Shown here piece by piece: positions 9,749 through 19,025 of a stretch of DNA of 64,000 nt. Origin of the DNA: Caldilineaceae bacterium. Its GTDB lineage: Bacteria; Chloroflexota; Anaerolineae; Caldilineales; Caldilineaceae. Positions within the stretch are counted from its first letter, which is position 1. The number at the start of each line of letters is the position of its first letter. A program made the position numbers and the translations under genes. The stretch covers positions 124,001-188,000 of the forward strand of contig JAJDXQ010000013.1 in NCBI GenBank assembly GCA_022823185.1, given 5' to 3'. Under the pieces are notes generated by a model, which did no database searches, had not been told where the DNA came from, and saw only the letters and a list, made by a program, of their open reading frames with translations.

Positions 9749-10789
9749 TCAGGCGAGAACGGGGTTGGGCGCGTCGGGCAGGTGCTGGTAGCTGGGATCC
9801 TCACGCTGCTTTTCGAGGATGGCGGCGATTTCGCGCCAGGTGGCGACGATGCCGACCGGGACGGGCGGGAGGTCGCGCTCTATCGCCCGATGGAGCTTGC
9901 CCAGTTTGTAGCATGGCACGGCGGCGTACATGTGATGCTCGATGTGGTAGTTCATATGCCAGTAGAGAAACTGCACGAACGGGTTGACCCTGAAAGTGCG
10001 GGTGCAGAGACGGAAGTCGGGGATGTTGTCCATCAGGCCGACGTGCTGGGTGTTGTTGCAGAGGAAGAGCAGCCAGCCGCCGTAGAAGGGGGCCAGCGTA
10101 ACCAGGACGGGGAGGAGCCAGAGGCCGGGCAGCACGGTGAAATGCAGGGCCAGTGAAACGGCGGCCAGGAGTAGGTGCCCGACGAGAAGGACGCGCGCCC
10201 AGCCGAAGAGGCGGCGGCGCTTTTCTGTCGCCTCCGGCGGGAAGAGGATATGTTCCCAGTCACCTTCCTCGCCTTCCAGGCGCCCAAAGCTGAGCCGTAT
10301 CAGGCCTCTGAAGCGCTGGACCAGCCCCTTCGGGTTGATGAGAGCCGTCTGGTAAAAGGCTTTACGCGTGAAATCCACCGGCAGAACGACCTCGAGATCG
10401 TCGGGAGGGTGGAGGGTGTATTTGTGATGTTCCTGATGGCTCGTCCAGAAATAGACGTGATTGAACAGGCCCAGGAAACTGAAGACGCGCAAGAAGAACT
10501 CATTGAGACTCTTTGTGCGAAAGACGGTGCGGTGGCAGAGTTCATGGAAGCCGTTCAGGAGGAAGGCGTAAAAGGTGCCATGCAGGAAGAGGGCGATGAG
10601 AACTGCCCACCAGAGCCCCGCCTGCAGAGAAAACCAGGCAGCGGCGCCGGTAAGGGCCAGCAGGCCGAGGTGGCCGAGGGATTGGAGTAAGCCGAACAGA
10701 TCGCTGCGTTGATTGAGCTCGGCGAGTACGGCTCGATCGATGGGGGATCGGTACCAGTTGATTTTGGCTTGCGCGGGTCCGTAGGTCAT
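9749..10789 (-). CDS. membrane fatty acid desaturase
   Basis: Integral-membrane di-iron desaturase (FA_desaturase family), introducing a double bond into acyl chains or modifying a lipid/carotenoid. Three His boxes are visible: HELCH (about residue 100), HQEHH (about 140) and HIEHH (about 285), plus NTQHVG before the third. Hydrophobic helices flank the boxes (about 45-90 and 200-250). ATG 10789 has AAGGA 10-15 nt upstream; the in-frame extension to 10993 runs into the inverted repeat at 10951 and has no family similarity. 346 residues. Monocistronic; possibly driven by the outward TATAAT in the left repeat of the adjacent island. Confidence 0.9.
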   Translation of the reverse strand: MTYGPAQAKINWYRSPIDRAVLAELNQRSDLFGLLQSLGHLGLLALTGAAAWFSLQAGLWWAVLIALFLHGTFYAFLLNGFHELCHRTVFRTKSLNEFFLRVFSFLGLFNHVYFWTSHQEHHKYTLHPPDDLEVVLPVDFTRKAFYQTALINPKGLVQRFRGLIRLSFGRLEGEEGDWEHILFPPEATEKRRRLFGWARVLLVGHLLLAAVSLALHFTVLPGLWLLPVLVTLAPFYGGWLLFLCNNTQHVGLMDNIPDFRLCTRTFRVNPFVQFLYWHMNYHIEHHMYAAVPCYKLGKLHRAIERDLPPVPVGIVATWREIAAILEKQREDPSYQHLPDAPNPVLA

Positions 10790-10917
10790 GGCCGGCGGTC
10801 CTTTCCTTGCGGTACATCGGGGTATTGCGGCGGTCCTGGCAGGTGGGGGGAACCCGGGACGATTATGGGGGGAATTGTAACTGATTCCTGACGGCTGCGC
10901 AACCGAAAACAGGTGTA

Positions 10918-10950
10918 CGCCCTCGCGAAGTTGCGAGGGCGTTTTGTTTT
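10918..10950 (+). terminator. Rho-independent terminator-like hairpin (plus strand) at island edge
   Basis: CGCCCTCGC (10918-10926), loop GAAGTT, GCGAGGGCG (10933-10941), then TTTTGTTTT. The 9-bp perfect stem plus T-tract is a textbook intrinsic terminator on the plus strand, yet no plus-strand gene lies immediately upstream. Its T-tract directly abuts the left inverted repeat of the island. Confidence 0.8.
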
Positions 10951-10985
10951 GGGGATTATATACATTCGTTACATTGGAGAGGGAA
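10951..10985 (+). repeat. left terminal inverted repeat of the island
   Basis: Begins GGGGATTATAT and ends ACATTGGAGAGGGAA. It matches the reverse complement of 13031-13065 at 31 of 35 positions, the differences lying at repeat positions 12, 14, 17 and 20. On the minus strand it contains TATAAT (10960-10955) pointing outward, towards the desaturase gene. Confidence 0.75.
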
Positions 10986-10996
10986 GAATGCAACTC

Positions 10997-11025
10997 AAAA
11001 ATAGTTGGCCCCCTTTATTTGGGGC
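10997..11025 (-). terminator. terminator of the island's leftward unit
   Basis: On the minus strand GCCCC (11025-11021), loop, GGGGC (11012-11008), then a short spacer and T5 (11001-10997). It follows the stop codon of the 37-aa peptide gene by 9 nt and lies just inside the left inverted repeat. Confidence 0.55.
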
Positions 11026-11034
11026 AGTGCGAGG

Positions 11035-11148
11035 CTAACCGAAAAGAAAATCAAGAAGCAGGTGGCCAGGTGCCACTGCATAGACAACGAGTGCGAAGGC
11101 AAACAGCCAGCAGAAAGCGAAGATTGCGATGACCTTTATCGTTGCCAT
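11035..11148 (-). CDS. 37-residue hydrophobic membrane peptide
   Basis: Small protein starting MATIKVIAIFAFCWLFAF, almost wholly hydrophobic, predicted to span the membrane once. The start is supported by a strong AGGAG 8 nt upstream of ATG 11148; the frame stays open upstream to GTG 11241, which would add a second hydrophobic segment (68 residues total) but has no ribosome site. No family recognised. Such peptides occur in phages (holin-like or membrane stress) and as toxins of small TA systems, but nothing here decides between these. It lies downstream of the HNH gene in the same direction, in the AT-rich island. Confidence 0.5.
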   Translation of the reverse strand: MATIKVIAIFAFCWLFAFALVVYAVAPGHLLLDFLFG

Positions 11149-11315
11149 GTCCTTATCTCCTCTGCCGAAGGCAAAGAAGAATGGTGTCACGAGGCAGACA
11201 AGCGCAAGGATAAAGAGTAGTGAATCGACTGAAAGAAGCACGGCATGTTGTGTGGTGTTGTGGGGTGAGTGTTTTTTTGGGTTCTGTACGGACTATCAAT
11301 CCAGAACTCAAAACA

Positions 11316-12002
11316 TCAGAGCCGACCCCAGGTCGGATTTAGTCTTAGGATTTCCTCTCTCGCTCTTCTTTCCCTTTCCTGTAGGTCGATGCCGCCATCT
11401 GTTTCACGGATAAACCACCACAGGCTAGACCCGCGCACCGGCTGATAGCAGACCTCACAGAGCAAAGGTTCTCCTGCTGGGATGACGAAATTGCACTCGT
11501 GTACTGGCTCAGGGGCAAAACTGGTCTGCGTTTGCAGCGGTTCAAGCCAAACGTGAGGCGCGCACTCCCGGACTTGCCTATTCATCTTTTCAAAACCAAG
11601 TTTTGGCAGAAAGAAACTTTCTGTTTTGGCCTTTTTGTCATCGGCATTATCTTGTGGGGTACCGACATAAAGGTGAGAAGGTTGGACGCAACTACGCCGA
11701 TTGCACATGTGCAGAATGGATGTGTTTGGGGGAATCGATCCCCTGCTTAACCTATAGGTGACTCTGTGCGCCAGATGCAGGCGGCCGCCGTGTGTGAGAA
11801 TCCCGTAGCCACCGGCATTGAGTCCGTGCCGCCAGATCAGGCAGGGGCCATATATGGGCGCACTATTGTTTATTGGAGGCGTGTATACAGCTGCATAGCT
11901 GCTGGGGTGAATGGTGAGGCCTTGGTTGCCAGGTCTTCGTGAGGGTGCTGTTCTTGTGAGCCACAGCAGGAAGTCGCGTTCCTGGCGGTGTCGGTTTGGC
12001 AT
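11316..12002 (-). CDS. HNH endonuclease, phage/homing type
   Basis: Contains the C-rich HNH_3 signature typical of phage and intron-borne nucleases: a CLIWRHGLNAGGYG entry strand, HLAHRVTYRL with the metal/catalytic His, then HMCNRRSCVQPSHLYVGT and DNADD (the CxxxxCxxPxHL...GT..(D/E)N pattern). Residues after about 130 are unlike known HNH proteins and include a second Cys-containing stretch (LLCEVCYQP), perhaps a small target-recognition domain. ATG 12002 is the first start close to the conserved part; ATG 12035 is also possible; neither has a good ribosome site. 228 residues. Probable nicking or double-strand nuclease serving element mobility. Confidence 0.8.
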   Translation of the reverse strand: MPNRHRQERDFLLWLTRTAPSRRPGNQGLTIHPSSYAAVYTPPINNSAPIYGPCLIWRHGLNAGGYGILTHGGRLHLAHRVTYRLSRGSIPPNTSILHMCNRRSCVQPSHLYVGTPQDNADDKKAKTESFFLPKLGFEKMNRQVRECAPHVWLEPLQTQTSFAPEPVHECNFVIPAGEPLLCEVCYQPVRGSSLWWFIRETDGGIDLQERERRAREEILRLNPTWGRL

Positions 12003-12122
12003 ATTTATGGTGTATTGAACAATCGTGATGCCCATCCACAGGCTTGGTGAATTGCTCTATTATATACCTTTGCTTGTGGTCCAATTTTTGGGACCAAGCT
12101 CAGTACCCATTTGCGAAAACGA

Positions 12123-12151
12123 TTGACAATCGGATTTTGGTATGCTAGAGT
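12123..12151 (+). promoter_or_regulatory. sigma70-like promoter, possibly giving a leaderless mRNA
   Basis: Perfect TTGACA (12123-12128), a 17-bp spacer and TAGAGT (12146-12151). The expected start of transcription falls about 7 nt downstream, at or next to ATG 12158, so the heptad-repeat gene would have little or no 5' leader; no Shine-Dalgarno sequence is present. Confidence 0.6.
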
Positions 12152-12157
12152 GGGCCT

Positions 12158-12460
12158 ATGCTTAGAGTCGCCATTGCCGTTTTCTTTATATCTTTGTTTG
12201 GCGCGCCGGTCCACGCGCAATCAATCGCGGAAAATAGTGAGAGGGTTGCGCGCCTTGAAAGCGCATACGAGTATCTAGCCACCAAGGCTGATGTCGAATC
12301 AGTGCGTACCGAAGTTGAGTCAGTGCGTACCGAAGTTGAATCAGTACGTACCGAAATAGCTAATTTGCGGGGCGAAGTGAATGGCATAAAGTGGACTATG
12401 GGGGGCGGATTCCTCATCCTTGTCGGCATCACTCTGTGGACACATAGAAAACCCCAATAA
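12158..12460 (+). CDS. signal-peptide, heptad-repeat coiled-coil protein with C-terminal membrane anchor
   Basis: 100 residues. A signal peptide (VAIAVFFISLFGAPVHAQ, about 4-21), a coiled coil with near-perfect heptads of ESVRTEV (about 45-70), then a hydrophobic helix WTMGGGFLILVGITLW and a short HRKPQ tail. The DNA behind the heptads is a 21-bp tandem repeat. The coiled coil plus C-terminal helix resembles DUF1640/Bdr-like phage-associated proteins, a resemblance of architecture only. It opens the rightward unit of the island and is followed by a terminator, so its neighbour is probably expressed separately or by readthrough. Confidence 0.7.
   Translation: MLRVAIAVFFISLFGAPVHAQSIAENSERVARLESAYEYLATKADVESVRTEVESVRTEVESVRTEIANLRGEVNGIKWTMGGGFLILVGITLWTHRKPQ
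12293..12357 (+). repeat. 21-bp tandem repeat, three copies, coding heptads
   Basis: Three consecutive 21-bp units reading (G)TCAGTGCGTACCGAAGTTGA with few differences, each encoding one ESVRTE(V/I) heptad. The near-identity at DNA level suggests recent slippage expansion of the coiled coil. Confidence 0.75.
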
Positions 12461-12513
12461 ACCCAAAACACCACTACTTAACTCGCGACACGATTCGACA
12501 TAAGTTCCACTTC

Positions 12514-12541
12514 GCCACCCCATGGGGTGGCACTTTTTTTT
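12514..12541 (+). terminator. intrinsic terminator inside the island
   Basis: Perfect 18-bp palindrome GCCACCCCATGGGGTGGC (12514-12531) followed by AC and T8. It lies 53 bp after the heptad-repeat gene and 45 bp before the GIY-YIG-like gene. Confidence 0.85.
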
Positions 12542-12586
12542 GAGGACTTACATCGGATTTTACCCCAACCCCACAAGGAGAACATC

Positions 12587-12946
12587 ATGCCAAGAGGATT
12601 CAGTAAGGGCAGAGGATCCAGGAGAGGACGGTCATCCACTGGTGGCAATCGTTCAAATCGACGAAGAGGCCAAGTCAGAAACGGTAAATCCGTTCAGTAT
12701 TCCATTAAGGGAGCCAATGGAAAAACCAAGTACATCGGCGCCACCAATAATCCCACTCGCCGGGCGGCTCAACACAAAAAAACAGGTAAACTGGGGACTG
12801 AAGACCGTTTGGTAGTGGAAACACGTCCCACGTCCCGCTCTAAAGCTGAGGGCGTGGAAAGAGCAAAGTTGAAGACATTCCGTCAGAACAGTGGACGGAA
12901 TCCGCAGCACAACAGAACGAATGACGGCAAGTACCACCCTCGCTAA
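12587..12946 (+). CDS. small GIY-YIG-like protein with basic N-terminus
   Basis: 119 residues. A Gly/Arg/Ser-rich tail of about 35 residues (PRGFSKGRGSRRGR) precedes a GIY-YIG-like core: VQYSIKG...KYIGATNNPTRRAAQH, matching the Y-x(n)-YIG-T-nnp-xR-xxxH pattern with the first GIY degenerate (QYSI). The invariant downstream Glu may be the E of KAEGVERAK. Start ATG 12587 has AAGGAG at ideal spacing; the upstream frame is not needed. Predicted DNA nicking or binding protein, possibly the partner of the HNH nuclease in the same island. Activity is uncertain because the first motif is degraded. Confidence 0.65.
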   Translation: MPRGFSKGRGSRRGRSSTGGNRSNRRRGQVRNGKSVQYSIKGANGKTKYIGATNNPTRRAAQHKKTGKLGTEDRLVVETRPTSRSKAEGVERAKLKTFRQNSGRNPQHNRTNDGKYHPR

Positions 12947-13030
12947 TCAATGTGTGCCTTTCTTGCTCATAGGGGCAAAGGTAATAAGACGGCCTGATTC
13001 CCTTGTTTTGAATTCCGCTCGTTTTTCTCT

Positions 13031-13065
13031 TTCCCTCTCCAATGTGACTAAAGCATATAATCCCC
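13031..13065 (-). repeat. right terminal inverted repeat of the island
   Basis: Reverse-complement partner of 10951-10985 (31/35). Reads TTCCCTCTCCAATGT ... ATATAATCCCC on the plus strand. It contains TATAAT (13056-13061) pointing outward. A nested stem-loop downstream of clpB begins 5 bp outside it. Confidence 0.75.
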
Positions 13066-13069
13066 TTCG

Positions 13070-13102
13070 TTTCGCGGAACGCACGACAGAGCGTTGGCGA
13101 AA
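13070..13102 (-). terminator. stem-loop downstream of clpB
   Basis: TTTCGC/GCGAAA outer stem and AACGC/GCGTT inner stem, with small bulges. It lies 26 bp after the clpB stop codon. No T-tract follows on the minus strand, so it may be a Rho-assisted or mRNA-stabilising end. It sits directly outside the island's right repeat. Confidence 0.45.
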
Positions 13103-13128
13103 GGGGGCGGCCCGCCGCGGCGCGGGGG

Positions 13129-15750
<2,622 letters not shown>

Positions 15751-16039
15751 TGAATTCTCCTTTTCAGAACCCTTTCCCGTTCCGCGCCCGGCGCTCCAGG
15801 GCGCTACGGGGAGCGGGAATGGCGGTACGTTTCTGCATTCAGTTTAGCCAGCGTTCATCGCAGCTGCATTTGCGGAGTGTAAGAGAATGATTTGAGGGCC
15901 GGAAAAGAGGCATGCCTGCTCTCGCGGGGACACGCAGCGCAGTGGCAGAAAGGCTGGATGGCGGCGGTGGGCGGGCAGAAGTCGTGTTCTTGCGGCGCTG
16001 AAAATGGGGGGCCTCGACGAGGCGGGCAGGGCCGGGCCG

Positions 16040-18211
16040 CTACGCGAAGGCGAGCAGGGCGAGCATCGCGCCGCCGAGGAAGAAGAGGAGGGCGGCCATT
16101 GTCAGGACGAGATAGAGTGGCCTGCTGGTCCGCAGCAGGGGGTGCCGCCAGAGAAGCGGCACAAGCGACAAGGCGATGAGCAGCGCGCCGACGACCGCTT
16201 CCGCCGGCAGCCGGGGAACCGGGTTGCGCCAGGGGGAGCGGGAAAACTGTTGCACTGACTCGGGGGAGGGGACGGGGACGGCGATATCGGCCAATACGTC
16301 GTCCATACCCCTGCGGCGCACGTAGACGGACAGATTCCATTCGCCATCGCGGTTGAGGAAAGCGCCTTCGGCGGCAAAGGCGTCCTCGCCCAGGTCGTCC
16401 AGATCGAGGCGCGCCTGTCCCATTTCCCCCGATTGGTGGGAGAAGAAAAGACGGACCAGCTGGACCTCACCGATGTCGGAGGAGTCGGGATGGGAAAGGT
16501 GAACCCAGTAGCGGTTGTGGCCGACCTGATTGGGGTCTACCTGGAGATGGATAGCCAAGTCGCCATCGTACGCCATTTCGTTGAAGGGCAGTGAGGGGGC
16601 CGCGGACGCTGACTGTGGTGAGAGGTTAGGTGTGGGCGTCTGCACAAGCACTGCTACGGAGATGAACAGCACGGCGGCCATGCCGGCTTCCATTGCCACC
16701 CGGCGGGTGAATTGGCCCAAAGTGGATTGGCGAGCGACGGTATCTTGCGCACGTTGTACCGCACGATTGTTGAAGTAGGCGAGCGCGAGGATTGCGGCGA
16801 CGATCGCCAGTTTGATGATGAGGACTTGACCATAGGTAGTAGTGAAGAGGCTGGCGGCGGTAGGCAGCTGCACGAAGCTACTGAAGAGGCCGGTCACGGC
16901 CAGCACGAATACGGCTATCTGTGCGGCCAGGGAGTAGCGCTTCAACAGGGGGACCATCCGATCGGGGTCCAGTTCTGCCTGCCGCCGATGCAGCCGCAGG
17001 AGGAGAAGCGCCAGAAAGATGAGACCGCCCGCCCAGACCGCTGCAGCAACAAGATGGGCGAAGTCAGCGGCGATGGCCCAGCCGCTGCCCGGGGCGGCGG
17101 CGGCATGGCTGCTGGCGGCATAGGTAAAGAGCGCTGCGGCGGTCAGCAGGGCGGTCCAGGTACGCTGGGGGAAGGATCTGTGCCACGCTGGTTCGCCGCC
17201 GAAAAGCAGCTCGGTGCATGCACTGCTCACGAACATGATCGCGGCCACGAAGATCCACAGGTTGGGGCCGTAGATCAGCGCGCCGCCGAACGCAAACAGA
17301 ATGAGCAGCGTATGGAGTAGAAAGGAGACAGACCCCAGACGGGGGGCCAAGCCGGATGGAATGGACCGACGGAAGAGAATTCTGGCCCAGCCATTGGGGT
17401 GAAGGAGGGGGACTGCGGCTGTCAACAGCGTCTGCCTTATCAGCAGGAGGCGGCCCGGGCGGGTGGCGAGCAGGAGTTCCGGGATATCGCCCACTCCGCC
17501 GAGTCGCATCGACTGGACCAGGAACTGCAGCCAACCGGAGGCGATCAGGAGGATTACGCCGACAGTTGCAGTGGAGCTGATCAGGATGTCGACGGGAGTA
17601 GGGGTATGGTCATCTGCTCGCGACTGCGCGAGCAGCCAACGCATCGCCAGAGGTCCGGCCAAGAGGGCGGCTCCGAGCAGGGAGAGCCAGCGGAGGAGGG
17701 AATCGGCGAGGGGCGGAAGCCCCTCCTTGCGGTGAACGGTGACCTCGACGGCGGTACCTGCGGGACGAGTGCCGTCGGGATTCAGGATTGTGAGGGGGAA
17801 AGAGCCGACCCACTCATGACCGTCCACGCTGGAGAGGGTCTGCCAGACTACGGTATAGACGCCCGGCTCGATGCTCTCCAGCGGCAGGGTGAGGTGGGTG
17901 GGGTCGGCGGGGTCGATTTGGGGCGCGCCGGTTGGAATTTCGGTTGCGGCGGCGCTGAGGATGCGGGCGCCGGTGAAGGCCTCTTCGAGCGGTTCGCTGA
18001 ACCAGAAATGCAGGGAGTCGGGAGGCTGCGTGAGTTCTGCGTTCGGCTGGGGGTCGGCGCGTACGAGCAACGCGTGGGCCAGGGCGCGCTGGGACGACAG
18101 CAGCAGGGCCACCGCCGCGGCGAACCCCGCCAACGGCAGGGCCGCCGCTATCGTCTTCCGGACGACCGCCCCTATCGACTTGGCCGCGCCATTCCGAGGA
18201 GCCTTCGACAT
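16040..18211 (-). CDS. CopC-CopD fusion, copper uptake/resistance membrane protein
   Basis: 723 residues. After a signal peptide the mature N-terminus would be HALLVRADP, giving the Cu-binding His1 of CopC; the second ligand pair is DGH in SSVDGHEWVGSF (about 130). This CopC domain is followed by a CopD-type bundle of about eight membrane helices (about 190-520), an extracytoplasmic beta-rich domain resembling YtkA/FixH-type modules (about 550-660), and two terminal helices. Predicted to bind Cu(II) outside and pass copper across the membrane. Its ATG lies about 7 nt after the stop of the upstream CopC-like gene, indicating co-translation. Confidence 0.85.
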   Translation of the reverse strand: MSKAPRNGAAKSIGAVVRKTIAAALPLAGFAAAVALLLSSQRALAHALLVRADPQPNAELTQPPDSLHFWFSEPLEEAFTGARILSAAATEIPTGAPQIDPADPTHLTLPLESIEPGVYTVVWQTLSSVDGHEWVGSFPLTILNPDGTRPAGTAVEVTVHRKEGLPPLADSLLRWLSLLGAALLAGPLAMRWLLAQSRADDHTPTPVDILISSTATVGVILLIASGWLQFLVQSMRLGGVGDIPELLLATRPGRLLLIRQTLLTAAVPLLHPNGWARILFRRSIPSGLAPRLGSVSFLLHTLLILFAFGGALIYGPNLWIFVAAIMFVSSACTELLFGGEPAWHRSFPQRTWTALLTAAALFTYAASSHAAAAPGSGWAIAADFAHLVAAAVWAGGLIFLALLLLRLHRRQAELDPDRMVPLLKRYSLAAQIAVFVLAVTGLFSSFVQLPTAASLFTTTYGQVLIIKLAIVAAILALAYFNNRAVQRAQDTVARQSTLGQFTRRVAMEAGMAAVLFISVAVLVQTPTPNLSPQSASAAPSLPFNEMAYDGDLAIHLQVDPNQVGHNRYWVHLSHPDSSDIGEVQLVRLFFSHQSGEMGQARLDLDDLGEDAFAAEGAFLNRDGEWNLSVYVRRRGMDDVLADIAVPVPSPESVQQFSRSPWRNPVPRLPAEAVVGALLIALSLVPLLWRHPLLRTSRPLYLVLTMAALLFFLGGAMLALLAFA

Positions 18212-18218
18212 TGGGCTG

Positions 18219-18998
18219 CTAACTGCTCTTTGCGTTCAAGCTGTGCGAGGCGCCGTCAGATTGGCGTTCTCCTATCTTTCTGCGCCTTCTGGTCAGCAGA
18301 AACGTGCCGAGCAGCAACAGAAGCGGCGCGGAACTACCCATGCAAGGTATCCCAGGTCCCTGGTCTGCCTGACCGGCTGGTGTTTCGGCGTCTTCTGAAG
18401 CCTGGTCGGGAGCGGGGGGCGTTGACAGCGGCTCCGTACTTTCCGCCTGCGCTGTGCTTGTGGGGGATGGTTGTTCACTCTCCGTCGCTTCTGTAGGCGT
18501 TACTGTTGGCGCTCCTGTTGGCACGGCTGTGGGCACGGCTGTGGGCGCGGCTGTGGGCGCGGCTGTTGGCGCGGCCTCCGCCTCGGGCTCGTCGGCCTGG
18601 ATTGTGAACTGGAAGTCGCCATCGGCATCATCGCCGTCATCTGCGGAGAAAGTGCGCCAGCGAACGGTGTAAACGCCGTTGGCCAGATCCGATTGGAGCG
18701 AGACGGTCATCAGCTCGCGGTTGTCATCGTCGATGGCGGCGTCGTCCAGATCAACTCTCTGGTCATCGGGTCCGTAAACTTCGAGGCTGTTCAAGCCTTC
18801 ACGGCGAAAGAGGTCCTGGGTGAACCAGACCTGCACCTGCTGTGGCGCCTGGGAGACGACTTCGTCAGCGGCGGGCACGGAACGATCGTAGTCGGCATGG
18901 GCCAGAACAGCAGCGGTCAGTGGATAGTGGATGGCGGCCAGTAAGACCACTACGCATAGCAGCTTGGCCAAAGATCTAGGCAGTTGGGTCACGAACAC
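18219..18998 (-). CDS. CopC-domain protein with Pro/Thr-repeat stalk and C-terminal anchor
   Basis: 259 residues. Signal peptide, then a CopC domain whose mature start is HADYDRSVP (His1 kept) but whose usual DGH loop reads DDGDDADGDF, so the distal His ligand is missing. From about residue 130 there is a low-complexity stalk of PTAAPTAV units, coded by 12-bp repeats, and an Ala/Glu/Pro-rich segment. The end is GIPCMGSSAPLLLLLGTFLL plus an RRRRK tail, a sorting-signal-like or simple membrane anchor. GTG 18998 has GGGAGG at proper spacing. First of two overlapping metal genes. Confidence 0.82.
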   Translation of the reverse strand: MFVTQLPRSLAKLLCVVVLLAAIHYPLTAAVLAHADYDRSVPAADEVVSQAPQQVQVWFTQDLFRREGLNSLEVYGPDDQRVDLDDAAIDDDNRELMTVSLQSDLANGVYTVRWRTFSADDGDDADGDFQFTIQADEPEAEAAPTAAPTAAPTAVPTAVPTGAPTVTPTEATESEQPSPTSTAQAESTEPLSTPPAPDQASEDAETPAGQADQGPGIPCMGSSAPLLLLLGTFLLTRRRRKIGERQSDGASHSLNAKSS

Positions 18999-19025
18999 TG
19001 GTTAGCCTCCCTGGCTGTGACTATG

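Larger units (their letters stand above)
10951..13065. mobile_element. candidate mobile island bounded by 35-bp inverted repeats
   Basis: The 2115-bp segment differs from its surroundings: visibly richer in A+T, with phage-like genes (HNH nuclease, 37-aa hydrophobic peptide, heptad-repeat protein, GIY-YIG-like protein) in two divergent units, and two internal terminators (10997-11025 and 12514-12541). Its ends are imperfect inverted copies of one 35-bp sequence, 31/35 identical. There is no recognisable transposase or integrase, and no target duplication longer than 2 bp can be seen. It could be a non-autonomous element, a homing-type element or a phage morsel. Confidence 0.6.

Noticed and set aside
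11239-11241. GTG 11241 as start of a 68-aa form of the small membrane protein
   Set aside because: No ribosome site there, while ATG 11148 has AGGAG at good spacing; kept only as an alternative.
12293-12357. CRISPR-like direct repeats
   Set aside because: In-frame 21-bp units encode coiled-coil heptads; no spacers.
10951-13065. Annotating the island as a known insertion sequence
   Set aside because: No DDE, serine or tyrosine transposase or recombinase, only HNH and GIY-YIG-like proteins; IS family cannot be named.
15751-16039. CIRCE (HrcA) operator upstream of clpB
   Set aside because: No TTAGCACTC-N9-GAGTGCTAA; only a partial TTAGCC was seen.
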